19,201 bases of DNA from Bacteroidaceae bacterium. Its GTDB lineage: Bacteria; Bacteroidota; Bacteroidia; Bacteroidales; Bacteroidaceae. Positions 1 to 7,677 of this stretch are shown in pieces. The notes beneath the pieces were generated by a model, which saw nothing but the letters and a program-made list of their open reading frames with translations, was not told where the DNA came from and did no database searches. The position numbers and the translations under genes are program-made. The number at the start of each line of letters is the position of its first letter. Position 1 is the stretch's first letter. The stretch spans positions 1 through 19,201 of the forward strand of contig CAAGNV010000033.1 in the NCBI GenBank assembly GCA_900771425.1, read 5' to 3'.

Positions 1-129
1 CAGTCAAATCTTAGCGTCGGAAGATTTGGTTCTTCGGGCGATAAGATTTGGATCTTATGCCGATAAGAACCAAATCTTCTGCCCCGAAGACCTATGGTGC
101 GTTTTCGATACATACAACTCCTTGATTAT
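1..129. repeat. 22-bp-period repeat array, copy 1 (possibly cut by window edge)
   Basis: Three units with 22-bp period start at 21, 43 and 65. The first core is AAGATTTGGTTCTT (21-34) and the second is AAGATTTGGATCTT (43-56). The third (65-78) is the exact reverse complement of the first, so 21-34 and 65-78 form a perfect 14-bp inverted repeat around a central small hairpin (41-47/52-58). The whole block aligns with 15992-16122, including flanking sequence up to about position 129. A period of 22 argues against coding. The repeat may begin left of the window. Confidence 0.8.
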
Positions 130-172
130 TAAGATTAGGCTGAATCGTTAAACGCATAAAGGCTGAAGTTAA

Positions 173-220
173 CAAATTCGCAACTTCGGCATCTGCCAAA
201 ATCACGTAATTGCGAATTTG
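173..220. repeat. 11-bp inverted repeat in intergenic DNA upstream of rho
   Basis: CAAATTCGCAA (173-183) and TTGCGAATTTG (210-220) are perfect reverse complements with a 26-nt spacer. A second small hairpin, GGGAC/GTCCC, lies near 280-292. No convincing gene is visible between 130 and 470. The region may be a further dispersed repeat or an RNA-level structure, but only one copy is in the window. Confidence 0.5.
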
Positions 221-474
221 ACAAGTAGCGAACGGCAGTGTGTTTGAGCCCCGCTGATTATCTACAAAGATGCCTCGTAGGGACAATGTCCCGGTGTGTC
301 TTTTGTTTTTCGTGTGGGGGTGAGTCCCGGCGAAACTTGTATATTTCATCATTCCATATATCGCGCATGTCGGTTCTCTTCATTGAGAATTAGGCAACCG
401 TTATCGCAAATGTGTGTCTGTAAACCATTCCTTATGTAATATTATTGCTAAAAAATAAAAAAAATGGTAATTTG

Positions 475-508
475 TTTGGTGAGTTATCAATAAAATGTGT
501 AACTTTGC
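475..508 (+). promoter_or_regulatory. Bacteroidetes-type promoter for rho
   Basis: A -33 TTTG (475-478) is followed after 21 nt by TAACTTTGC (500-508), a full match to the Bacteroidetes -7 consensus TAnnTTTGC. Transcription would start near 514, leaving a leader of almost 200 nt before rho. A second -7-like box, TATTTTTGC at 587-595, has no matching -33 TTTG and is a weaker alternative that would start transcription just ahead of the upstream ORF at 610. Confidence 0.75.
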
Positions 509-609
509 AGCGAATTTAGGATATAGACTTACGATAAATACAACATAATAAGTAATCGATAATTCCCAATTTCACCACATCCTATATATTTTTGCGGATA
601 TTGACTGAC

Positions 610-714
610 ATGAAAAAGGCTCGGTCTATGAGCGTATTGTATATGTCCGGCATGGATGAGGAAATATATCAGCCTAAACGACAAAAAACGAAAACTACCA
701 AATATCAAATATGA
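610..714 (+). CDS. Small upstream ORF (34 codons) overlapping the rho start
   Basis: An ATG at 610 opens a 34-codon frame that begins MKKARSMSVLYMSGMDEE and has a basic, Lys/Thr/Gln-rich end. It stops at TGA 712-714, which overlaps the rho ATG at 711 in the arrangement ATGA. It lies in the rho leader downstream of a good promoter. It is not an N-terminal part of Rho in another frame: the downstream protein already starts at a normal Rho N-terminus. The overlap suggests translational coupling, or a leader peptide through which Rho synthesis is controlled. No known family is recognised. It could be a chance ORF, since conservation cannot be checked here. Confidence 0.45.
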   Translation: MKKARSMSVLYMSGMDEEIYQPKRQKTKTTKYQI

Positions 715-2876
715 AAACTTATAATAAGGAAGAACTCTCAGGTAAGAGTTTGGAGGAGTTGCATGCCATTGCCGACGAACTGGGCATCAGTTATTCGGGT
801 CATGACGAGAAGGGGGCTACACCTCTGATGTATGACATTCTCGACAAGTCGGCTGCCATGGCTGCTGCCGAGAGGGTCTCGGGCGAAAAGCCTGCGCGTA
901 AGCGTCAGCGAGTAAAGCCTGTTGATCATGTTTATTCTGCTACACAACTAAAGGCAAAAAAGATAGAAAAGGCTACGATGATGCCGTCGGAGCGCTCGCT
1001 GTTTGGCGACCTCAGCGATGAGGATAGGGAGATACTTGCCGCTCCGCTCATCATGGAAAGCCCATCGAACGTGCAGCCTACGAAAGCCGAGGCTGAACCG
1101 ACGGAAGCAACGGAAACTCCCGAGACGGAAACGGAGATGACTGAAGACATCGTAGAGGAGACTCCGAAACGCCGCCGCGGACGCCCTAAGAAAGTGAAGG
1201 ACGAGGCTGCCGAAACTGTGGAAACGGAAACCACTGCCGAAGCCGAAGATGCTCCGGTGGCTGACGAACCTGCAACTGACGAAACGCCGAAACGCCGACG
1301 CGGACGTCCGAAGAAAGTGCAGCCGGAACTCGTGGAAATGGCTGACGACGGAATCACTGGCGTAATGGAAGACGTGTCCGGCGGCGAGGCCGTGATGGTT
1401 CAGGAACAGTCTGCAGCACCAGCCGCAGAGGCACCAGCCGCAGAAATAGAAGAACGTGCCGATGACTTTGGCCAGAAAATGTTTGCAGGCCAGCCGGCAC
1501 AGCCAAAAGTACCAATCGATGCCGAGAGCTACGATGCCGGCGAGGACTTCATCATCCTCGAAGATATACCTCACGACGAGGTGGGCGAGACGGAAGCGCC
1601 ACGCAGTATCTTTGACAAGTTCAAGCAGATGAATTTCGAGACAGATGAAAAACCGGCAGCGCCAGCCCCTGCAGCCGCCATTGGCGACGAGTGGGCAGCA
1701 CCTTCTATAATAAATAAAAAGGTGTCGGAACCAACACCTGTGGCAGAACCATACGACTTTGGCGACCTCGTCACGGTGACAGGCGTGCTTGACCTGGCAC
1801 CTGACAACTTCGGATTCCTGCGTAGCAGCGACTACAACTACCTTCCGTCGCCTGACGACGTCTATGTCAACCAGTCGCAGGTAAAGCACTACGGACTGAA
1901 AACCGGTGACGTGATAGAAGGTGCAGTACGTCCTCCACGTGAAGGCGAGAAATATTTCCCTTTGACATCAATCAGCAAGATTAACGGCTGCGATCCTTCC
2001 GTAGTCCGCGACCGTGTACCGTTTGAATACCTCACGCCACTCTTCCCTAACGAGAAGTTCCGTCTGTGCAACGGCAAGGGCGACACGCCTTCGAGCCGAA
2101 TCGTCGATCTCTTCTCGCCAATCGGAAAAGGACAACGTGCACTCATCGTGGCACAGCCAAAGACCGGTAAGACATTGCTGATGAAGGATATTGCCAACAG
2201 CATAGCACGCAATCATCCAGAGGCTTACCTCATGATGTTGCTCATCGACGAGCGCCCTGAAGAAGTAACCGACATGCAGCGTACGGTCAGTGCCGAAGTG
2301 GTTGCTTCTACATTCGACGCACCAGCCGAAAACCACGTCAAGATAGCCAACCTCGTACTTGAAAAGGCAAAGCGTATGGTAGAATGTGGTCATGACGTAG
2401 TAATATTCCTCGATTCCATAACACGTCTGGCACGTGCATACAACACCGTAAGTCCTGCCAGCGGTAAGGTACTCACCGGTGGTGTCGATGCCAACGCACT
2501 CCAAAAACCAAAGCGCTTCTTCGGTGCTGCCCGTAACATCGAAGGCGGCGGCTCGCTAACCATCATCGCAACGGCACTCATCGATACCGGCAGCAAGATG
2601 GATGAAGTGATCTTCGAAGAATTCAAGGGTACAGGTAACATGGAACTCCAACTCGACCGTTCGCTGGCCAACAAGCGTGTTTACCCTGCTGTCAACCTTG
2701 TGGCTTCAAGCACACGCCGCGACGAACTCCTTCAGGACCAGACCATCATAAAGCGTATGTGGGTACTCCGCAAGTTTATTGCAGACATGACAACGAACGA
2801 GGCTATGGACACCGTTCTCGGACTCATGCAACGTACCGAAAACAACGAAGAATTCCTCATCGCAATGAATAGTTGA
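711..2876 (+). CDS. rho: Transcription termination factor Rho with large disordered insertion
   Basis: Rho is the hexameric RNA helicase/ATPase that ends transcription. The 721-residue protein is about 300 longer than E. coli Rho (419). The N-terminal Rho helix-bundle comes first (LEELHAIADELGI, about 14-26). A low-complexity segment rich in Glu, Ala, Thr and Pro follows (about 60-345), carrying two copies of TPKRRRGRPKK (151-161 and 192-202) that resemble AT-hooks. The cold-shock-like RNA-binding domain lies at about 352-425. The ATPase core has a P-loop AQPKTGKT (481-488), Walker B Asp568 in VVIFLDSITRLARAYN, the R-loop segment TGGVDANALQKPKRFFGAARN and the DR arginine-finger region. Long insertions between N-terminal and RNA-binding domains are typical of Bacteroidetes Rho. 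In Bacteroides thetaiotaomicron the disordered region is reported to drive phase separation. The ATG at 711 overlaps the stop of a small upstream ORF. Confidence 0.98.
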   Translation: MKTYNKEELSGKSLEELHAIADELGISYSGHDEKGATPLMYDILDKSAAMAAAERVSGEKPARKRQRVKPVDHVYSATQLKAKKIEKATMMPSERSLFGDLSDEDREILAAPLIMESPSNVQPTKAEAEPTEATETPETETEMTEDIVEETPKRRRGRPKKVKDEAAETVETETTAEAEDAPVADEPATDETPKRRRGRPKKVQPELVEMADDGITGVMEDVSGGEAVMVQEQSAAPAAEAPAAEIEERADDFGQKMFAGQPAQPKVPIDAESYDAGEDFIILEDIPHDEVGETEAPRSIFDKFKQMNFETDEKPAAPAPAAAIGDEWAAPSIINKKVSEPTPVAEPYDFGDLVTVTGVLDLAPDNFGFLRSSDYNYLPSPDDVYVNQSQVKHYGLKTGDVIEGAVRPPREGEKYFPLTSISKINGCDPSVVRDRVPFEYLTPLFPNEKFRLCNGKGDTPSSRIVDLFSPIGKGQRALIVAQPKTGKTLLMKDIANSIARNHPEAYLMMLLIDERPEEVTDMQRTVSAEVVASTFDAPAENHVKIANLVLEKAKRMVECGHDVVIFLDSITRLARAYNTVSPASGKVLTGGVDANALQKPKRFFGAARNIEGGGSLTIIATALIDTGSKMDEVIFEEFKGTGNMELQLDRSLANKRVYPAVNLVASSTRRDELLQDQTIIKRMWVLRKFIADMTTNEAMDTVLGLMQRTENNEEFLIAMNS

Positions 2877-2891
2877 TATAACAGTACAGGC

Positions 2892-2941
2892 GGGTCATAG
2901 GCCTCATAGGTCTCATAAGTCATATAGGTCTAATAAGACCC
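2892..2941. repeat. Degenerate ~9-bp tandem repeat between rho and hisG
   Basis: Five or so imperfect copies of TCATAGGTC run head to tail, bounded by GGGTC (2892-2896) and GACCC (2937-2941), which could close a hairpin. There is no T-tract, so it is a poor intrinsic terminator. No promoter of the TTTG/TAnnTTTG type is evident in the 110-nt gap, so hisG may be reached by read-through from rho. Confidence 0.5.
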
Positions 2942-2986
2942 ATTCGCCCCATAATCCCTATAACGAATAACTCAAACACAAATAAA

Positions 2987-3844
2987 ATGTTACGAATAGC
3001 AGTACAATCAAAAGGCCGCCTTAACGAAGACACAATGAATCTTCTGGCTGAGGCTGGTATAAAAGTGGGAAGTTCGAAACGAACTCTCCTTGTTGAATCA
3101 TCTAACTTCCCGATCGAAGTACTTTACCTACGCGACGACGATATCCCACAGACCGTTGCCGACGGTGTTGCCGATATCGGTATCGTCGGTGAAAACGAAT
3201 TTGTAGAACGCGGTTTCGATGCCAATGTGGTAAAACGACTCGGGTTCAGTAAGTGCCGTCTCTCGCTTGCCATTCCAAAGGCGATAGAGTACAACGGCCT
3301 TGAATGGTTCAACGGCAAGAAGATTGCAACCAGTTATCCAGGCATCCTTCAAAACTTCAGCAAGGAAAAAGGTCTTGACATCGATGTCCACGTCATTCAA
3401 GGTTCGGTGGAGATTGCACCAGGCATAGCACTCGCCGACGGTATCTTCGACATTGTCAGTTCCGGTTCAACACTCGTAAGCAACAATCTGAAGGAAGTTG
3501 AGGTGGTAATGAAGAGTGAAGCATTACTCATCGGTAACAAGAACCTTGAAAACGATCCCGACAAAAAGGCAATCCTCGACGAACTCCTTTTCCGTATCGA
3601 TGCTGTACGTACCGCTGAAGACAAGAAATATGTGCTTATGAATGCGCCTTCGGACAAGGTAACTGAAATCACAAAGGTGCTTCCTGGTATCAAGAGTCCT
3701 ACTGTTATGCCTTTGGCTACAGAAGGATGGAGTAGTATTCATACTGTACTCGACGAAAAGCGCTTCTGGGAGATTATTGGTCAACTCAAGCAACTCGGTG
3801 CCGAGGGTATTCTTGTACTTCCTATAGAGAAAATGATTTTGTAA
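2987..3844 (+). CDS. hisG: ATP phosphoribosyltransferase, long form (HisG)
   Basis: It catalyses the first step of histidine biosynthesis, ATP plus PRPP to phosphoribosyl-ATP, in the cytoplasm. The N-terminus MLRIAVQSKGRLNEDT matches the family start. The PRPP-binding segment reads DGIFDIVSSGSTLVSNNLKEVE. At 285 residues it is the long form, with a C-terminal ACT-like regulatory domain (about 215-285) that mediates histidine feedback in this class, so a separate HisZ is not expected. It heads the histidine cluster. No his leader peptide with a His run and no T-box is visible in the 110-nt gap upstream. Confidence 0.97.
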   Translation: MLRIAVQSKGRLNEDTMNLLAEAGIKVGSSKRTLLVESSNFPIEVLYLRDDDIPQTVADGVADIGIVGENEFVERGFDANVVKRLGFSKCRLSLAIPKAIEYNGLEWFNGKKIATSYPGILQNFSKEKGLDIDVHVIQGSVEIAPGIALADGIFDIVSSGSTLVSNNLKEVEVVMKSEALLIGNKNLENDPDKKAILDELLFRIDAVRTAEDKKYVLMNAPSDKVTEITKVLPGIKSPTVMPLATEGWSSIHTVLDEKRFWEIIGQLKQLGAEGILVLPIEKMIL

Positions 3845-3869
3845 TAAATAACATTTAATCCTGACAATT

Positions 3870-4136
3870 ATGGATACATCTTCTTTAAACACGATTATTG
3901 GCAACAGCGTATTTGTTGTATTTCTGATAATTGTATTAGTATGTGGCCTGATACCTTTCTTCATGGCTAAGTCAAGAGGCAGAAGTGGAATTGGATGGCT
4001 GCTGCTTTCATGGTGCATAGGTTTCTGGTGGGCAATCATTATCCTGTTATGTATCGGTGACTCTAAGGAAAAGGCATTCAAGGAATACGGATTAGGTGAT
4101 TACGACAAATTAAAGAATCAGAAAAGGCTACAGTAA
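3870..4136 (+). CDS. Small two-helix membrane protein inside the his cluster
   Basis: An 88-residue protein lies 25 nt after hisG and 20 nt before hisD. Hydrophobic helices occupy about 11-32 (VFVVFLIIVLVCGLIPFF) and 42-61 (WLLLSWCIGFWWAIIILLCI). They are separated by a short basic loop (AKSRGRSGIG) and followed by a charged cytoplasmic-type tail of some 27 residues. The pattern K-x-R-G-R-S followed by a Trp-rich helix recurs in small uncharacterised bacterial membrane proteins. No enzymatic motif is present and it is not one of the ten histidine-pathway activities. Its place in the operon makes co-expression with the his genes likely, but its function is unknown. Confidence 0.8.
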   Translation: MDTSSLNTIIGNSVFVVFLIIVLVCGLIPFFMAKSRGRSGIGWLLLSWCIGFWWAIIILLCIGDSKEKAFKEYGLGDYDKLKNQKRLQ

Positions 4137-4156
4137 TAATGTAGTACTGTTATTAT

Positions 4157-5407
4157 ATGATAAAGATTGAACGACCACACAAGGATGCCGCAGAACTGGG
4201 TTCTGTGGTATTTGGCGTGCTTGATGACATAAAGAAGCGCGGTGACGAGGCTGTCAGGGAATACGAACTGAAATTCGACAAGGTACAACTCGATTCTCTG
4301 AAAGTCAGTGACGAGGAAATAGCCGAAGCCGAATCACTCATCAGTGACGAACTTAAAGCTGCACTTGTGCTGGCACACCGGAATATCAGTACGTTTCATA
4401 GTTCGCAGTGCTTCGAAAGCAAGAAGATAGAAACCTCTGACGGGGTGACTTGCTGGCAGAAGTCGGTGGCTATCGAGAAGGTAGGACTGTATGTGCCTGG
4501 AGGCACTGCGCCACTGTTCTCGACAGTGCTTATGCTTGCTACACCAGCAAAGATAGCAGGATGTAAGGAAATTGTACTGTGCTCGCCTCCTAATCGCGAA
4601 GGTAAACTCCATCCGGCAATACTCGTTGCAGCCAAGATTGCAGGTGTCAGCAATATATACAAGATTGGTGGAGTTCAGGCAATTGGTGCTATGGCTTACG
4701 GTACGGAATCCGTATCCAAGGTCAGCAAGATATTCGGCCCCGGCAACCAATATGTAATGGCAGCCAAGCAGCAGGTAAGCCTGCACGACGTTGCCATCGA
4801 CATGCCTGCAGGTCCGAGCGAGGTGGCAATCGTCGCCGATGAAAGTGCCAACCCTGTATTTGTCGCAGCCGATTTCCTGTCGCAGGCAGAACATGGCATC
4901 GACTCACAGGCTGTACTCGTGACAACCAGCGCCACACTGAAAGAACAGGTGGAAAAGGAGATAAAGCGTCAACTTGACCTCTTGCCACGCAAGGAAATTG
5001 CCTCACAGGCATTGCAGTGGAGCCGTCTGGTACTGGTTGATGACATAGACGAGGCAATGGACATCATCAATGAATATGCACCTGAACACCTTATCCTTGC
5101 TGTCAAGAATTATATGGAGGTGGCAGATATGGTTGTCAACGCAGGTTCCGTATTCCTCGGTAACTACTCGTGCGAGAGTGCAGGCGACTATGCGTCAGGT
5201 ACCAACCATACATTACCTACAAGTGGTTATGCAAAGGCATACAGCGGCGTTAATCTCGACAGTTTCTGCCGAAAGATTACATTCCAGGAACTTACGTCCG
5301 ACGGAATCCGCAGCATCGGTCCAGCTGTCGCTGTTATGGCCGGCAACGAGATGCTCGATGCCCACAAGAATGCAATGACTTTAAGAATGGAAGAAATTGG
5401 ATTATGA
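4157..5407 (+). CDS. hisD: Histidinol dehydrogenase
   Basis: It performs the last two steps of histidine synthesis, oxidising L-histidinol to histidine with two NAD+ and a bound zinc. At 416 residues it is slightly shorter than E. coli HisD (434), with a compact N-terminus. Family motifs visible are PGGTAPLFSTVLMLATPAK, the AGPSEVAIVAD segment, LSQAEHGIDSQAVLVT, and the catalytic Glu-His pair in APEHL (E310, H311). Its stop overlaps the hisC start (ATGA), so the two are probably translationally coupled. Confidence 0.97.
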   Translation: MIKIERPHKDAAELGSVVFGVLDDIKKRGDEAVREYELKFDKVQLDSLKVSDEEIAEAESLISDELKAALVLAHRNISTFHSSQCFESKKIETSDGVTCWQKSVAIEKVGLYVPGGTAPLFSTVLMLATPAKIAGCKEIVLCSPPNREGKLHPAILVAAKIAGVSNIYKIGGVQAIGAMAYGTESVSKVSKIFGPGNQYVMAAKQQVSLHDVAIDMPAGPSEVAIVADESANPVFVAADFLSQAEHGIDSQAVLVTTSATLKEQVEKEIKRQLDLLPRKEIASQALQWSRLVLVDDIDEAMDIINEYAPEHLILAVKNYMEVADMVVNAGSVFLGNYSCESAGDYASGTNHTLPTSGYAKAYSGVNLDSFCRKITFQELTSDGIRSIGPAVAVMAGNEMLDAHKNAMTLRMEEIGL

Positions 5408-6453
5408 ATGCACGTTTCAACCTCAACGACTTAGTGCGCAAGAACATACTTGCGCTCAAACCATATAGTTCGGCACGCAACGAATATGCCGGCAAACAGG
5501 CATCAGTATTCATTGATGCAAACGAAAACCCTTTTAATTCAGGCTTTAACCGCTATCCTGATCCTTTGCAGGAAGAGGTGAAGGCGATGTTGGCACCAAT
5601 CAAGAGCGTCTGTCCCGACCAAATATTCCTCGGTAACGGCTCGGACGAAGCCATCGACCTCGTATATCGTGTCTTCTGTGAACCTCGTCTTGACAATGTC
5701 ATCGCCATCGACCCTACATACGGAATGTATGAAGTATGTGCCGACATCAATGACGTGGAATACCGCAAGGTACAACTCGACGAGCATTTCCAGATGAGGG
5801 CTTCGAGCCTGCTCAACGAGTGCGACTGCCACACTAAAGTGATATTCCTCTGCTCACCAAACAATCCGTCAGGCAATGACCTCAATCGTGAGGAGATGGA
5901 GAAAGTCATCCTGGGTTTCAGAGGCATCGTGGTCGTGGATGAGGCGTACAGCGACTTCTCGTCAGCACGTCCGTTCCGACTCGACCTTGATAAGTATCCA
6001 AATGTGATAGTCCTCAATACGTTCTCGAAGGCATGGGGAAGTGCCGCCATCCGTCTAGGCATGGCTTTCGCATCGAAGGAAATCATTTCGCTGTTCAATA
6101 AGGTAAAGTATCCATACAATGTGAATGAGCTCACCCAAAATCAAGCTAAGGAGGTCATTGCCAATGCCGACCGTATGCATAAGCAACTGATGATGATCCT
6201 CGACGAGCGCGCATCGCTTATGAAAGCATTTGAGCAACTGCCTATATGCCAGAAAGTATATCCTTCGGACGCAAACTTCTTCCTTGCGCGTGTCACCGAT
6301 GCCAACAAGGTATATAACTATCTTGTAGATAAAGGCATCATCGTTCGTAACCGTACTCACATAACGCTGTGCAACAATTGTCTGCGTGTCACTATCGGTA
6401 CAGTCCAGGACAATACCGAACTGCTTTGTGCACTGCGCCAGTACAAACAATAA
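5404..6453 (+). CDS. hisC: Histidinol-phosphate aminotransferase
   Basis: This PLP-dependent class I/II aminotransferase converts imidazole acetol phosphate and glutamate to histidinol phosphate. It has 349 residues, normal for the family. The PLP-binding lysine is K209 in NTFSKAWGSAAIRLG. Upstream are the family motifs DANENPFN, FLGNGSDEAIDLVYR, CSPNNPSG and VVDEAYSDF. The start overlaps the hisD stop by 4 nt, and hisB follows after 13 nt. Confidence 0.97.
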   Translation: MNARFNLNDLVRKNILALKPYSSARNEYAGKQASVFIDANENPFNSGFNRYPDPLQEEVKAMLAPIKSVCPDQIFLGNGSDEAIDLVYRVFCEPRLDNVIAIDPTYGMYEVCADINDVEYRKVQLDEHFQMRASSLLNECDCHTKVIFLCSPNNPSGNDLNREEMEKVILGFRGIVVVDEAYSDFSSARPFRLDLDKYPNVIVLNTFSKAWGSAAIRLGMAFASKEIISLFNKVKYPYNVNELTQNQAKEVIANADRMHKQLMMILDERASLMKAFEQLPICQKVYPSDANFFLARVTDANKVYNYLVDKGIIVRNRTHITLCNNCLRVTIGTVQDNTELLCALRQYKQ

Positions 6454-6466
6454 GTAAAGAATCTCA

Positions 6467-7534
6467 ATGAAGAAAGTACTATTCATAGACCGCGACGGCA
6501 CAATCATTGTCGAACCAGAGGACGAACAGGTCGATACCGTCGGGAAGTTCCGTTTCCTGCCAAAGGCAATCAGCAGTCTGGCGTTCATCCGCCAACATAC
6601 AGACTACGAACTGGTAATGGTCACAAATCAGGACGGACTTGGAACGCCAGCATATCCTCAGGATGTATTTGACCAATTGCAAAGCCTGATGCTTGAAACC
6701 CTGAAAGGCGAAGGCGTGGAGTTCGATGCAATACATATCGACAGGTCGTTCCCTGAAGACAATCTGCCTACACGCAAGCCTGGCATCGGAATGCTTACTC
6801 AGTATCTGAACGGTGACTATGACCTGCAGAACTCATACGTCATTGGTGACCGACAGACTGATGCCCAGTTGGCCACGAACTTGGGATGTAAGTCGCTCAT
6901 CATCGGCACTGACGTCGATGGTTGGGAGAAGATTACCGAAATAGTGTATGCCGGTCAGCGCACAGCCGATGTGGTCCGCACTACCAAGGAAACGGATATC
7001 AGCATCAAGGTGAACCTCGACGGCACTGGCAAGAGCAATATCTCGACAGGCTTAGGATTCTTCGACCACATGCTTGAACAAATATCCAAGCACGGAAACA
7101 TAGACCTCGACATACATGTGACTGGTGACCTTAACGTCGATGAGCACCACACCATCGAAGATACGGGCATCGCGCTCGGCGAATGTGTCCTAAAGGCTCT
7201 CGGCGACAAACGTGGCATTCAGCGCTACGGTTATCTGTTGCCGATGGACGATTGCCTCTGTCAGGTAGCACTCGACTTCGGCGGCCGCGCATGGTTGGTT
7301 TGGGACGCTGAGTTCCGACGCGAAAAAGTCGGTGATATGCCTACGGAGATGTTTCTGCACTTCTTCAAGTCGTTCTCGGATGCAGCCAAAATGAATCTCA
7401 ATATCAAAGCAGAAGGCGACAACGAACACCATAAGATCGAGGGAATATTCAAGGCTCTGGGCAAGTCGATTAAAATGGCAACTCGACGTGACATTCACAA
7501 CTTTCAACTGCCATCGAGCAAAGGTATTTTGTGA
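6467..7534 (+). CDS. hisB: Bifunctional histidinol-phosphatase / imidazoleglycerol-phosphate dehydratase
   Basis: The 355-residue fusion carries two pathway steps. The N-terminal HAD phosphatase (about 1-165) has the nucleophile motif FIDRDGTI (D8, D10) and the later segment VIGDRQTDAQLA. The C-terminal dehydratase (about 170-355) has its metal-binding histidine clusters: FFDHMLEQISKHG, DEHHTIEDTGIALGE and NEHHKIEGIFKALG. The phosphatase lacks the Cys-x-His...Cys-x-Cys zinc loop of E. coli HisB and reads IDRSFPEDNLPTRKPG instead. The order hisG-D-C-B is common in Bacteroidales. The remaining his genes are not in this window. Confidence 0.97.
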   Translation: MKKVLFIDRDGTIIVEPEDEQVDTVGKFRFLPKAISSLAFIRQHTDYELVMVTNQDGLGTPAYPQDVFDQLQSLMLETLKGEGVEFDAIHIDRSFPEDNLPTRKPGIGMLTQYLNGDYDLQNSYVIGDRQTDAQLATNLGCKSLIIGTDVDGWEKITEIVYAGQRTADVVRTTKETDISIKVNLDGTGKSNISTGLGFFDHMLEQISKHGNIDLDIHVTGDLNVDEHHTIEDTGIALGECVLKALGDKRGIQRYGYLLPMDDCLCQVALDFGGRAWLVWDAEFRREKVGDMPTEMFLHFFKSFSDAAKMNLNIKAEGDNEHHKIEGIFKALGKSIKMATRRDIHNFQLPSSKGIL

Positions 7535-7554
7535 AACTTGAATAAAATATGAAT

Positions 7555-7600
7555 ATTATCGCACAAAAGTCAATATTTATTAGTACTTTTGTGCGATAAT
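7555..7600 (+). terminator. 16-bp perfect inverted repeat after hisB
   Basis: ATTATCGCACAAAAGT (7555-7570) and ACTTTTGTGCGATAAT (7585-7600) are perfect reverse complements with a 14-nt AT-rich loop, followed by TTGGTTTTTAGG. It probably ends the his transcript, although the T-tract is short and displaced. The right arm overlaps TACTTTTG (7584-7591), which matches the -7 box TAnnTTTG without a -33 TTTG. The palindrome might therefore instead be an operator over the promoter for the epimerase gene. Confidence 0.6.
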
Positions 7601-7677
7601 TGGTTTTTAGGTAACTGATCATCATCGAGCGAGATAGTTTTTAACTCAATCATAAACATAATTAACAAATCAGTCAA

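Noticed and set aside
92..352. 86-codon minus-strand frame in the rho upstream region
   Set aside because: It overlaps the end of the repeat copy, and the inverted repeat at 173-220 lies inside it. The product has no recognisable domain and no promoter.
948..1889. 313-codon open frame on the minus strand opposite rho
   Set aside because: It lies wholly antisense to a certain rho gene, its product is Cys/Phe/Arg-rich with no domain, and its openness follows from the GC-biased low-complexity insertion on the other strand.
2877..2986. his leader attenuator or T-box ahead of hisG
   Set aside because: No run of His codons, no T-box motif and no terminator with T-tract in the 110-nt gap.
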